From assembly GCA_949592205.1 (NCBI GenBank), contig CATIUR010000003.1:153950759-154014758 (forward strand): a stretch of 64,000 nt of DNA, given 5' to 3'. The stretch comes from Helichrysum umbraculigerum. Taxonomy: Eukaryota; Streptophyta; Magnoliopsida; Asterales; Asteraceae. Position 1 is the first letter of the stretch. Each line of letters begins with the position of its first letter. The position numbers and the translations under genes are program-made. A model generated the notes under the pieces. The model was not told where the DNA came from. It made no database searches and saw only the letters and a list, made by a program, of their open reading frames with translations. Of this stretch, positions 1-11,438 are shown one piece after another.

Positions 1-312
1 GACATCAATGTCTTCAGATTCGTTTGGAGGACAAGCTATGTGATAGTGACGACAATAATAGCAATGATATTCCCGTTCTTTAATGACTTTGTAGGCTTAC
101 TTGGTGCTGGCACATTTTGGCCATTATCTGTTTATTTCCCAATAGAGATGTACATCTCACAAGCAAAGATCCGCAAATACTCGTTCACCTGGATTTGGAT
201 GCAAATACTGAGTCTAGCATGCTTGACTGTATCCCTAGTAGCCGCGGTTGGGTCAACCCGCGGGCTCATCACTTCAGTCCAATCATTCAAACCGTTTCAA
301 TCTGTATCCTAA
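1..312 (+). CDS. Amino acid permease (AAP family), last exon, 5' part outside window
   Basis: Frame 1 is open from the first base to TAA at 310-312 (103 residues). The stretch reads as the C-terminal end of a plant AAP-type proton/amino acid symporter of the AAAP superfamily, a plasma-membrane importer of neutral and acidic amino acids. Seen directly: a WRTSYV start, then a membrane segment VIVTTIIAMIFPFFNDFVGL, the family motif FWPLSVYFPIEMYI, a basic loop (QAKIRKYS), and the last membrane helix from about residue 58 (FTWIWMQILSLACLTVSLVAAVGS), ending in the usual FKPFQ tail. The rest of the gene lies upstream of the window, so the subtype cannot be named. No damage is visible in this exon. 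Confidence 0.9.
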   Translation, partial: DINVFRFVWRTSYVIVTTIIAMIFPFFNDFVGLLGAGTFWPLSVYFPIEMYISQAKIRKYSFTWIWMQILSLACLTVSLVAAVGSTRGLITSVQSFKPFQSVS

Positions 313-1660
313 GCAACCCAAATGGGTTTGGTGTTATGTATTCCAGTAGACTTTAATCAGGAAAAGGGAAGTTTAACAGAAGTTACTATAGGCGACTTTC
401 ATTGTACAAGTAGGAATTTGTATTTACAAGAGTCTGAATGAAAGACATCTCGTTATAACGAGAGTTCTTGGTTACATTTACAGAACATTTGGTAGAAAGA
501 TAATGACGAAAAGTCTAGCTATTGATGTTTTTAAGATGTATATGGAATATGGAAGACTTGTACCATCAATTCAGCCTTGGTGCTGTTTCCGAGATCCGTT
601 GGTCTTCAAGAAGTGCATATGGATCTACATACTGGGGTAGGTACACTTGTCTTGTGGTAGCATCATGAACAAATTTGGGTCCAAAATACTGCAAATGAAG
701 ACATGTTGAAAATGGCAACAAATTTTAGGAGCTCGAGAAGTAAAAAGAAAAAAATCAATTTAGAAAATTCTAATTCCAATAATTTATAATGCATTTGAAC
801 CCCATCTTAAACTCTTTAACATGTGGATAATTACTACAAAGTTGTACGTGTTGCCTTGTACATCCAAGTCAACATTCCCACACAACTAGGAATTGAACGC
901 ATGGGGATATCTAGTAAAGTGTGGAGTGTAAAACTTCATAATAAGCGAATTATGTACCATTAGAAAATTAAGTGGAGTGTAAAACTTCATAATAAGTGGA
1001 TTATGTACCATTAGAAAATCAAAATCATAAGTGAATCCCTTTTTAGCATAAACAATTCAAGATAAATAACAAGTGCATTGCAAGGATACAAACATGGGAT
1101 ACAGGTAACATGGAAAATACAACACTTCAGTTTTGCCGGGGTAATCCCCTTTATACCCAAATAAAAAGAAAAGAAAAAAATACAACACTTTTTCCTTGAG
1201 ATGTCTAATGAAAACTGCTCCAGTTCTATTATCATCAGTTACATATTTGCCCAATTGCCCAATGTTATAATCAGTTAGTAACATTGATTTGGGTCTATAA
1301 TATTCTTTTTTTCCATAATGAAGAACATTTAGATATATGACTAATCGACCACCTTACACTAGATATGTCAACAGCACAAAGAGTTTGTACTGTCAACAAC
1401 ACACTTCATATCCCCAATAATTAATCATTTAAATCCAAACGATTAATAATCCAAACTAATAACACTTCAAGTTCAACCAAGCCCTCATTATCTACATCTG
1501 TAACCACCCATTACAATACAACTATACAAGAGCATATCGTAATACGGAGTACTATAGTTGCACATTTGGCTTTACTAGTGACTATACTCTACTGACCATT
1601 GCGTATCAGTCGACAAATCAAAAACTAATACTAGGAAGCTCTTGGAATACTTGTAAAAGT
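313..1660. other. AAP 3' flank and intergenic DNA
   Basis: This holds the presumed 3' UTR of the permease and AT-rich spacer up to the tail of the converging gene at 1661. No coding region, RNA gene or clear transposon end was recognised. The only structure seen is a two-copy tandem repeat (921-1020), listed separately. Confidence 0.5.
921..1020. repeat. 51-bp tandem duplication
   Basis: Two adjacent copies start at 921 and 972 (both begin GTGGAGTGTAAAACTTCATA) and differ at only a few bases. This is a small recent local duplication in the spacer, with no visible function. Confidence 0.85.
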
Positions 1661-3295
1661 CTACAGATCAGGAAAGCTTACAAGATAAACAGCAGAAAAT
1701 GATGCAACCGTTACAAGGATCAATGGCCAAAATGCCAAGAAGTATGTTCCTCCAAGGGTTAGCAAAACTCTAGCACGTGGAATCAAACCCTGACATATGT
1801 ATCACAAATGTAAGTAACATATCATATATAAACATATAAGCAAAAACCACTAAGGTAAGAATTTTTCAACCTCAAGACCTTCACTGTTTAAAGCCATAGA
1901 TCGCTCCCTTTGATTAGATAGGGCTTTTTCATAATCAGTTGATACAGCATTTCTATTTGTAAAACCTCCGTCTTCTTCCTTATATGTAATATTCTCGTCT
2001 TTCAAGGTACTCCAACTTTCCTCTAATAATGAAGTGGGAGTCATGCCACGCCTCTTTAGTTCTTTCATGAACAAAGACTCTGTAGGTTCTTCACCTGTAG
2101 ACAATGAATTCATCAGAAAATCAAGTTGGATTCTTTAGATTACACCCAATGGAAACATAGACGAGTCAAAAAAAAAAACAAAACAATAATTATAACCATC
2201 GGCATACGCTGATTCAAGCCACTAATGAATCACAGATCCGCAATGTAAAGTTCCTAAAAGGAGTCATGTAGGGATTAATACTCTGAAAACATATCAAGAT
2301 TACTATTGAAATTAGGGTAAACAAACAAGTTGCTTTCAACTTGCCCCTTGTGTTTATAGCTCATTTTAGTATATACCTGAGATAATAGATACAACCACTT
2401 TCTATCAAATAATATACTCCGTATTACTATGTTAATTTGTTATTATGTGGTCCTAACTATAGCTTTCCTTTTATGGTTTATAATATGTGTTACTCCATAA
2501 CATTTTGAATAAATAATCCAAACTCTTATAACACGTTTGAACATGTTCTAAAAACTCATAAAAGCGGCAATGAGATGGCGCAGGCAGATAAGAATTCATG
2601 TATCAATTATGTCCAGATAAGTCACCAACAACGCTTAATATCTCCTACTCCAGTGTATATTAATTAACTTCAAACACAAAGTTAGTACATCCGCATGCAG
2701 ACTGCATTGGGCATTCAATTAATTTAACTGCACATTTTTCTTTCATTTCGTCAAGTTGAACCGAGTGCTTCAACTCTTTCTGAAAAAACAAAGATCATAA
2801 AATATAAAATACTACTTTAATTAATATGCTTCTTATCAGATTAATCAACTTCCTGATGCTTCTGTGTAAGCTAATTAAACTTCCAAACACCATACATACA
2901 CCAATTAAACACACTAAAAACCTCTTACATCTTTCAGGTTCTGTGCTTAAAATATAATCACTAAAAACTCATTACAAAATACAGAAAACTAACACAATTA
3001 CACACTAAACTAAAATTAATTACAATCACTACACCTCTTAATCGAACTATTCAGTTAATTTCCACACCACGTCAACAGCAAAACAATATAGCATAACATA
3101 TACATACATACCTTTGCTTTCATTATCATCAGTATCCTGAGCTTTACACGAAACGATAAACCGTTTGTTAATCGATAATTTTGACCTGAATTTGAGAACT
3201 CGTCTGTTATCGTAACAAATTAAGCGTTCGTTCGAATATGATTGTGAAGCTGTAAAGGGATATAAACCGGATTTCAGTATCTGAATTGAAGCCAT
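1661..3295 (-). CDS. Small plastid-targeted membrane protein, three exons
   Basis: Exons on the minus strand are 3112-3295, 1871-2094 and 1661-1789. Together they give 537 nt and a 178-residue protein with matching phases and GT/AG junctions. The N-terminus (MASIQILKSG, Ser/Arg/Lys-rich, few acids, then VSCKAQ) looks like a chloroplast transit peptide. The middle is acidic, followed by a conserved-looking block (ESLFMKELKRRGMTPTSLLE). Exon 3 begins GLIPRARVLLTLGG and then runs into one or two hydrophobic segments (FLAFWPLILVTVASFSAVYL) before TAG. I recognise the general shape of a conserved plant thylakoid or envelope protein. The size and layout are reminiscent of the cytochrome b6/f accumulation factor DAC, but I could not verify that, so the function is left open. 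The exon 2 donor at GAG|GTTGAA was chosen because it keeps the frame into exon 3. Confidence 0.72.
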
Positions 3296-3853
3296 ATATG
3301 TATCTAGGGTTTGAAAATAAGAAGAATTTTAATTTAATTTGATTAGTATTTTGTAAAGGTGTTGGAGTTTTAGAGAGAGAAGGAAGCAAGTGGCAGTGAA
3401 GCAATGTCGTAACAGAGGATGTGGCGTACGTTAGGATAATTAAGTTAGTTGAGTGCTGTTGTACGCCGTGTGCGTTGGATGTATTATGTGGTTGATGATT
3501 CGTGGATACAAGTAACACCGTTTGGATTTGGGGAAGGTTTGGTTTGCTTTTTGTCGATATAAATCTTCATAAAATATCATCCGTTGAAACATGTCTTGAT
3601 CAAATTACTAATTTATTACCCTTTATTCTTCTCATCTCATCTCAATAGATTTATTATATTTCTTGTTTTTTTTTTTTTTTTTTGTTTTCCTAAAATAATT
3701 TATGTTCTATTTCTGTTATTTAATATAATAATAATAATAATAATAATGTTTTTAAGTTTTATTTATAATGTTCCTCTTGATTATAAGATTATAAATTTAA
3801 AATGGTGAATGATTATTTTCCAAATAATTTGATACACACTATCAAATCATCAA
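3296..3853. other. Promoter region of the plastid-protein gene and spacer
   Basis: This is the upstream flank of the minus-strand gene starting at 3295. It contains a poly-T run near 3667-3683 and an (AAT)n microsatellite near 3724-3748. No gene or element end was seen until the hAT target duplication at 3846-3853. Confidence 0.5.
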
Positions 3854-4350
3854 TAGGGATGGCGAAAACTCTAGAAACCGATGAGGAAAATCGAACCTGG
3901 AATATTTGAGGCGGGTATTGATGTGGGTTAACGGGTTTGAATGCGGATTTGGGTATAAATATTTTTATTTCGCGGGTATGGGTATAGTGATGGGTTTTGG
4001 TATTACCCACCCAACCACCCGTACATGTATCCATACCCTCATAATTGTTAGTTTTAATTTAAGTTCTTATATAATATATAATCTTTTTTATATATAAGAT
4101 GATAATGTACATATCATCTGGCGAACCTTATATCATATGCTTTTGAAATTGGATTTCATGATTATTACATTTGAATTTTGTATGTAATGAAAACATGAAA
4201 TTGTTTCTTATCTTTAACGTTTCGAAACATTGAATTAATCAATTAAATACTTAAAGTGTTGCCTTTAATATTTTAAATCTTGAATATACTATAGTTTATG
4301 GTATTTTCGTTTCGTTTTTTTGTCGTGTTTCGAATTTTCATTGTATTTTC

Positions 4351-6191
4351 TGTAACATCCTCGAAATGGACCTAGTTGTTTATATATTATTTCTTGATTT
4401 AAATGTGTTTGGAAATAATATTGTTTGAAATAGTTGAAATAATTGGAATAGGAGTCGAATATTCCAATGTGATAAGTGAATTATTAATTGTTGTAAATTA
4501 ATATAGTTGACGGTGCAATAAAATGTTTGGACTCGCAAATGGTTTTCGGGTTCCAGACAATAGATTGAGATGGGGTATTAAATTATACCCGTATATTGAA
4601 GGCGGTTGGATGAGCCGACTTATATATATCCTTTCCTATTTAGGAAAGTTATTCATTTTATTCTGAAACTCATAGAAACTCTCTGAAAACCTCCAAATCA
4701 AACTAGAAATCAAATCAGGAAGTTGTGATTCTCGTAAAACTTCATCATGATCAGATTATCATCATTATGCTCTTCAATCAGTAAGTATTCTTGTGTATTT
4801 AAGAATTTGATTTAGATTGAAATTGGGTAAATTGATGATTTGAGAGATTTGGATGTTAGAAACATGTTATAAGTGTTACATATTGATTATGTAACGTTAT
4901 GTGTGGTTAAAAACTGTTAGAAGTTGAGTTTGGGCGATTTTGTTATAAATATCGCGAGTTAGGGTTTGAACAGTTCGAACTGGGCTGGGACGATGAAGGA
5001 ATCCGGCGGATTCACGGGAATCCGGCGGATTCCGGCAGAAATGAGGGAATCCGGTCGGATTCGCGGGAATCCGGCGGATTCAGTAAAAGTTGGGGAATCC
5101 GGTCGGATTTAGGGAATCCGGCGGCTTGGTAGGCTGTAATCACATTTCATGTTTGATTGTTAATAGTAATGTGGTTTATATTTGATACATGTAATTATAT
5201 GATAATGATTTATTGTAATCATTAATATACAATTAGGAACTAGTAATTGAAATGTTAATTGTGTTAAGTTCCTAAATGTTGAAGATTGATATAAGTTTAG
5301 TATCGATGATTATGATTACTAACTTATATTTGATATTGATTCTCAGATGTGGAGAAGGCTCAGTGATATTAGACTACTGAGTGGAGGCCTGAGGTGTCGG
5401 TGAGTGGATCTGTAACCTCAGTGTGATTTAGTTGTAATGATTTGATTTACAACAAATAATTATAGTATTATTTTGATAGAATGTAATTGCTGAGATATCT
5501 TGCCATGATAGTTTGACTAGTTGCTTACTTGGCTGTTTGAGCTAGTACGTAAGATTCTGAGGTCAACTTGACTTGACAGTTGGACTTGGTTGTTATTGTA
5601 GACGACAGGAGATCTTGAAACTTGAAATGTTGGTTTGGAGATCTAGGTCGTGTGTGATTAACAACTGGTTACCGGTAATTCTGTATAGGCCAATACAGAT
5701 GATTGATAAGGGTTCCCTGAGTACCAAACCGGTATTAGGGTATCTCAGGAGCCACCGGTCCTCATGATGATTTATAATGTTTGATTGGTGTAGCTTGACA
5801 TTGATTGGATGTCGAGTGAATGATTGATTTTCTGTTTATTGTGATTTGATGTAAACAGATTGTTATGCTAGGTTGTACTGTTGCTTATAGTTTCATTCAC
5901 TTAGCTTTATGCTAACCCCACCACAGTTCTTCCTGCAGGTTAAATAGATGGGACATATTGGGCAGGAGGTTGTGGGACTGGATGGAATGTTTGACAGGCT
6001 TTTACTCTGATGTTATTTTGATAACTATAGAAATGTTTTGAATTATATAACACCGAGTTTGTTGAAATGTCATGTAATAAGTTTGAAAAAGTTTATTGAC
6101 ATTTTGAGTAATATTGATAGTATGTTTTAAATATACGCTTCCGAGTCGCAATTATTATATTATTGTTTATATTGAAACGAGGGGTGTTATA
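4351..6191 (+). mobile_element. Solo LTR (family 1) inside the hAT element
   Basis: The LTR starts TGTAACATCC and ends GGGGTGTTATA, and is flanked by TTTTC at 4346-4350 and 6192-6196 (5-bp target duplication). No internal region or second LTR is present, so this is the product of LTR-LTR recombination. Inside are TTCCAGACAA at 4551-4560, a TATA-like run near 4620, an array of GC-rich palindromes (4999-5125), and splice-like signals: donor GTAAGTATTC at 4781, exon-like 5347-5399, donor GTGAGTGG at 5400, acceptor TCCTGCAG ending at 5938. The shared blocks place it in the same broad group as the solo LTRs at 30661 and 51100. Confidence 0.9.
4999..5125. repeat. Array of GAATCCGGCGGATTC palindromes
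   Basis: Several close copies of GAATCCGGCGGATTC and of the variant GAATCCGGTCGGATT are spaced by about 5-25 nt, GC-rich against an AT-rich LTR. Each has 6-7-bp self-complementary arms. The same palindrome occurs in the LTRs of the Tekay element at 7727-8069 and 17177-17479. Confidence 0.85.
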
Positions 6192-6535
6192 TTTTCAACC
6201 CCCAAACACTTTTTTGTTCGGCCAAAGTTACATACCCGAAATCCGCGGGTATACCCGAAAACCCGATGGGTAATACTAATTGGGTACCAAGCGGGTATTG
6301 GGCCGAGTATGGGTATGAATATTTTAAACGGGTATGGGTACAGATACACTAAAATCCACCCAAACCCAACCCGTTACCATCCTTAATCATCAACTACATG
6401 TCGTGTCACTTTTTTTTTGTCTAACTTTTAATCTTTAAGATAAGTATTACCTGATATAAAAATGAAGTACTCGAAAGGGGAATCGTCGATTAGGAGCTTT
6501 GAAAAGCAATGAAACTAAAGTTTCATAATGGTTCA

Positions 6536-9500
6536 TGTGACACTCCTCCAAATTAAGTATATAATTATACTTAATTACATGCATTTCTTACGCTAATTCC
6601 CTACAATTGTGTGTTAACATAAACTTTTGATGTGATGTGAGTCTAGCGAGCCCAAAACAATAATACATGAAGTATTACATAAATTGTAATTTATAAAATT
6701 ACGCGATTTTTAGCTGAAAAGTTACCGAATACGCGTTCGAATAAATGCGACAAAATAAATAACGAAAGTTGGTGACAAAATATATAATTAATAATTCGAT
6801 TATTAATTACGAGTATTTATATATCTATAACATATAGATAAAGTGGTTCAAATATACGTTTAACATAAAACGTATTATAACACGAACAGAAACAATTCTA
6901 AAACGCGCATACGACGTCAAATCATAAAAATGCAAATTTTCTCGTTCATTTGGAAGAAGTTAGAACATTACTTCAAAATATGAAATCCTAAATTTACTGA
7001 AAATTGGCGCTCAATTAACTGCGCGCAGTAAAATGTACAAAATGTACAACTACCAAAAATAATGAAAACCTCATTATTCTGAAAATATATTACGAACCAG
7101 GAGAGCATCTACAAAATAAAAATATAAAATGTTAAATTTTATATTGCTATAATTATACCCGTACTCGAGATCGGTGGGACAAAAATCCCACCAACCTACA
7201 ATAATGCAGAGACAGATGGTTTTAAAACCATACTCCCTCCCATATTTCTGTGATCTTCGGCAGAACACACACACAACACATCCAAAATCCTCATTTTCTT
7301 TCTCTCTAAATTATTAACAAGATCAGGGAGTAGCAACAGCAGCAGTTAGTAGAAGTGGGGCAAAAACCAGATCATTTCTTCATCATCATCATTCACGGTC
7401 ATCATCACCACCTTCAAATCTTTGTAAGGAAATTTTGATTTCTTCGATTTCTAGCTTTAAAATTGCTATATAACATGTTTAAACATCACAATCTATGTAT
7501 ATAAACAACAAATATGAAAGATTGATGATTGATTCTTGAAATGATTTTAAAACCCAAAACTTTAAAACAAAAATCGTTATACTAAAACTTGTTAGAATAA
7601 CGTAATAGCTTGTGAAAACGACACATAACACTTATATGAACATTTGGTATTGATGTATAAAAGATTTAGAACCAAATGATCGAGCATATGTGTTGCTCTG
7701 CTACGAACAGACTCTGCGATCATGATGAATACGGCGGATTCCTTTGAATCCGGCGTATTCATAAGTAAAAACCAAACGAATCCGGCGGATTCAAGGGAAT
7801 CCGGCGGATTCCCGTGTCCGACCCGCACACAAATCTTCGGCTAAAACGATGAACGAGTAAAAGACACGGGTGAATACGGCGGATTCAAATGAATCCGGCG
7901 TATTCCAAAGCTTCACTCGAACTATCTGATGAACACACACGAATCCGGCGTATTCGATTTAATCCGGCGGATTCCCCCGAACTTGATTGAATACGGCGGA
8001 TTCACTCGAATCCGGCGTATTCCGATTTTTGACTTAAATCCGGCGGATTCTTTTAAATCCGGCGGATTCCCGTGTCTGGTCAACAACTTGACTTTTAATT
8101 TAAAACACAAAACAATTCCGTTAACGACTACAATTGTACAAGACATATACGAGACACAATAAATTGTTGAATGACATTATAAAACGAGACAAACTATGAT
8201 TACGGACATTGGACTTATTTAATTCGTACGAACTAACGGTATATGACATATATGCATACGACACTTAAGAATATATATTCACAAATATATATATACGAAT
8301 GAAACAAAACGACCTTTTATTAAATAAACAATTACGTATTAGTTTATATACTTAACTAAGTATGCGATGAGAAAAATAATAACAAGATTTCTACACAATG
8401 TCATCAACGAATACAACGACTTATATTCTTCAGAAATTTATAATTTCTTCAAACAAACGAACTGTTAACGTAAGTAAACTATGTACTTATGGTTAATACA
8501 ATATTGTGTATAGGTTGACTACGTTTGGACTACGCTATCTTATCTCGCTAGCATTCACATCCGAGCACTCACCGTGAGTTCACAAACCCCTTTTCCATGT
8601 TTTAATGTTTTAAAACCTCGGGGTGGAAAACATAGAAATCGTATGTATATTTGCATGCGACAACTGTTTGAATACTTGATGTATTTACTTAAACTATTGA
8701 TGAAATGAGATTTCATGTTGTGACTGATTAAATACTGTACGTATTTGCTTAAACTGTTTATGAAGGGGTACTTCATACTTGAACTATTTGTGAAAGGGTA
8801 TTTCACACAACTATTTGAACTATGTTTTATGAAATGTTTTTCATAACTATTTTGGGAATTTAGGCAACGAATCTTGGTACAGATCTAGGCTGAACGATGT
8901 AGTGCATAAAAGACCTTATGGCTACAGACTATAACCATTAGCTAGGTGACTCTAGCCACTGAGTATACGGATAGTACTATCGCCGTGACGACCCTCCTAC
9001 GGATTTGGGAGCGTATACTTAATTGTCCAGCATGGCAAACAACAACAGATTAGGGTTGTGGTTTGGTTATAGGGTTAGATCGGGTTACCTTACTTGACAG
9101 GTTTAGCTCACCTTTCAAGGGATCACCGTCTAAATATTCCCACTAAACTAATGATTAGGAAAGGACTTCCTACGTACACTGATTTGGAAATGTTAATCTT
9201 TATTTAGGTTAACTTGTGTTTCCTACTGATAACTGAATTGGGAAATGTTATTTGTTAATAACTTGTGTTTCCTACTACAACTACAACTGATTTGGGAAAT
9301 GTTATTTGTTAATAACTTGTGTTTCCTACTTGACAAACAACACTTATTTGGAAATGTTATTCTTAAATGATTAACCTGTGTTTCCTACATAACAAACAAA
9401 CTTGTGAATTCACTCAACAATTTTGTTGACGTTTTACTCTATGTTTTTCAGGGATTAGCAGCGTAAGTAAGATCTGCATGCATTATCAGGACGGACTACC

Positions 9501-9835
9501 CTGGACTTGTTAGGATGCCACTACTTTTGGGACACTTGGATTTCCTCTGTATAACTGCAATTATTGCAGTCATACCTATGAAATCTACTTTTGATATTAT
9601 GTATTTTATGAAATATTGATTTCAACTACTACTATTACTGTTATCACTTCTCAAGTGGTAATCATTTGTAAAACTTTAACTAATGGCATCTTAATCTATT
9701 TCGTTCTGCGATAATCATATGCTCTGAGTATGTATGTAATTGTTGGTTGTTATTACTGCTCGCACCCCCGCCACGTCACTAAGCTTCCGCAAATCACTCT
9801 ACGTAATTGTAATTACCGTTTGGCGGGGTGTGACA
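6536..9835 (+). repeat. 5' LTR of the Tekay element (3300 bp)
   Basis: It starts TGTGACA and ends TGTGACA, directly before the PBS. It carries three 34-nt hairpins and further palindromes (7727-8069), AT-rich flanks, a donor-like CTTTGTAAGG (GT at 7434), a donor-like CACCGTGAGTT (GT at 8574), and an acceptor-like TGTTTTTCAG ending at 9451. Four near-repeats of the block GGAAATGTTA...TGTGTTTCCTAC lie at about 9186-9390. No coding region was seen in it. Confidence 0.96.
7727..8069. repeat. Two-level palindrome array in the 5' LTR
   Basis: Three 34-nt units (7727-7760, 7872-7905, 7989-8022) each consist of GAATACGGCGGATTC, a 4-nt spacer (CTTT, AAAT, ACTC), and GAATCCGGCGTATTC. The arms pair over 15 positions with a single G-G mismatch. 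Between and after them stand simple GAATCCGGCGGATTC-type palindromes, followed twice by CCCGTGTC. Conserved arms with changing spacers suggest that the pairing is what matters. Confidence 0.9.
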
Positions 9836-9839
9836 GACT

Positions 9840-9851
9840 TGGTATCAGAGC
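9840..9851 (+). other. Primer binding site (initiator Met tRNA type)
   Basis: TGGTATCAGAGC, four bases after the 5' LTR end, is the usual plant Gypsy PBS complementary to the 3' end of initiator methionine tRNA. It primes minus-strand DNA synthesis. Confidence 0.93.
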
Positions 9852-10006
9852 CATTGGTTATAGCGAACTAGATGTCTTTAGGTGACTGAAAACCTTAGAG
9901 ACCTAGACTATAGCCTTGGCTAGAACATTTGTGCATTCATGCATACATACTTTGCATACAACTAACATACGACTGACACGCCACACTCAATTTCTTTTGT
10001 CACAGT

Positions 10007-10786
10007 ATGTCTAGTCAATCACATTACCATGTTTACGCTTCGGATGAAGAGCCGACCGAGGCTACTTTTGAGGGTCCCGCGATTACAGTAGGGGATGAGT
10101 CATCAGTTCATGTGAGAGCTATGTCTGATGACACTAGTGATGCTTACTTAGTACCACCTCCGACCGCACCTGTGGTCACTCCTACCCCTACACCACCGGT
10201 TGCGAGTACCTCTCGTATGCCTGTACCTCGGATGACAGCTAGGATATGTGTTCGGGATTTTCCCAGGGGACCACTTGCGCCGCGCGATAAGGCGCCAGTG
10301 ACTGAGTCTGAGGTTCCAGTTGTCGAGCCGCCACAGAAGAGGCTCCGACCTTCTCATCTGGACTGGATGCCTCGAGTATTGAGAGAGTGGAGATCACTAG
10401 AGGGTATTCCCTCGACCTTTGAGATTGGAGAGTCCTCCCACTCACCACCATCTGCATATCTCACTGGTGAGCCTCTGGAGCTCACTATGCCTACCCTTGT
10501 GGCTGTGGTCCACACCATGTTTAGGATATCCTCTAGCAGGAGCAGAGATGTGATGGAGCTACTGAGCGATGCCTCCCGTACTGACATGGATATGGCTATG
10601 CTCCATCAGAGGATGGATTTTGTGGAGACTCACCGTCAGACAGACTGGCAGAGTCTAGCATCCACCCGTGCACGCGTTGCAGCTTTAGAGAGGCGTGCTA
10701 GGGTGTCAGAGATTGTTGCTAGTGTTTGTGTGATGACTGCAGCAGTGATGGTTGCGGTTAGGATGTATTTACCCTGGTTCCGTTAG
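10007..10786 (+). CDS. Extra ORF in the retroelement leader, unknown function (259 aa)
   Basis: An uninterrupted frame runs from ATG at 10007 to a stop at 10786, between the PBS and gag. The N-terminal half is Pro/Thr/Ser-rich and acidic. The middle has EPPQKRLRPSHLDWMPRVLR and the block STFEIGESSHSPPSAYLTGE. The C-terminal 80 residues look helical and heptad-like (MDMAMLHQRMDFVETHRQTD, ARVAALERRARVSEIV) and end in a hydrophobic stretch (VASVCVMTAAVMVAVRMYL) with a short WFR tail, so a coiled coil plus a membrane-like helix is possible. It is neither Gag nor a Pol domain. Similar leader ORFs occur, as far as I recall, in Asteraceae Gypsy elements, but I know of no assigned function. Its intactness in a young copy suggests it is or was recently used. 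Confidence 0.7.
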   Translation: MSSQSHYHVYASDEEPTEATFEGPAITVGDESSVHVRAMSDDTSDAYLVPPPTAPVVTPTPTPPVASTSRMPVPRMTARICVRDFPRGPLAPRDKAPVTESEVPVVEPPQKRLRPSHLDWMPRVLREWRSLEGIPSTFEIGESSHSPPSAYLTGEPLELTMPTLVAVVHTMFRISSSRSRDVMELLSDASRTDMDMAMLHQRMDFVETHRQTDWQSLASTRARVAALERRARVSEIVASVCVMTAAVMVAVRMYLPWFR

Positions 10787-11438
10787 GTCTGTGTATGGCG
10801 GTTGTGCCTACACCATATTAGACTATTACTTTTGGGGAAATATATGTATGTATTCGTTATGGACTAGCTGTATGTTGGATGAAACTTTGTTAGTAAAATG
10901 GGTATATGTATAGGAAACCCATCATCTTTTGTATAACGCTAACCATAGATGGGTATATTAGAAATCCCATCTCATTTTGTACTAAACTCATGTAACAGCG
11001 TTTTGATCTCTAATATATAATGTATGCTTGGTTTACATCTCGTGTTCATTATGCTTATTATTAACCATGTTATTTCATCTTACAACTGTCGACTTGTGAT
11101 TAAACCTATACTTTATCGACACTTTGTGACCAACTCTTGTAAACCCTGAAACATTTTACAGCTTGATGATTGATTATTCTTGAGAACCTCTAAAATTTAC
11201 AGTGTTAAACGACAATGAAAAGAAATATGTATTGGACATTATATAATGACGCCTGGCCAACGTGATTATATTATGCTAGATACATGTGGGTGTTTCAAAG
11301 TTGTATGGCACGTATTGTAAAATTCTATTCATTCATCTTTTCATGTCATTCATTTCTATCAAATGTGAATCTTTGATCTATTCACATTCAATACCTCAAC
11401 ATTAACACTCTGCATTTTATTCATCGCAGAGCTGAATC
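10787..11438 (+). other. Non-coding leader between the extra ORF and gag
   Basis: AT-rich and without a reading frame. It resembles an untranslated spacer. A sequence near 11243-11266 (ACGCCTGGCCAACGTGATTATATTATG) resembles the GACGTCTGGCCAACGTAGTTATATTA block in the interior of the plus-strand element near 63625, which hints at a shared leader segment. Confidence 0.5.

Larger units (their letters stand above)
3854..6385. mobile_element. Non-autonomous hAT-type element, split by a solo LTR
   Basis: The element begins TAGGGATGG and ends CCATCCTTA, short imperfect inverted ends. It is flanked on both sides by ATCATCAA (3846-3853 and 6386-6393), a perfect 8-bp target duplication as expected for the hAT superfamily. 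The interior is rich in GGGTATGGGTA-like and ACCCG motifs in both orientations (3910-4040 and 6235-6375). No transposase is present. Without the inserted solo LTR and its 5-bp duplication the element is about 686 bp, so it depends on a transposase supplied elsewhere. Confidence 0.85.

Noticed and set aside
7592..8162. Open frames across the palindrome arrays (also 17042-17371)
   Set aside because: The frames exist because the repeated palindromes happen to lack stops; the peptides are low-complexity Ser/Pro/Arg repeats of the array.
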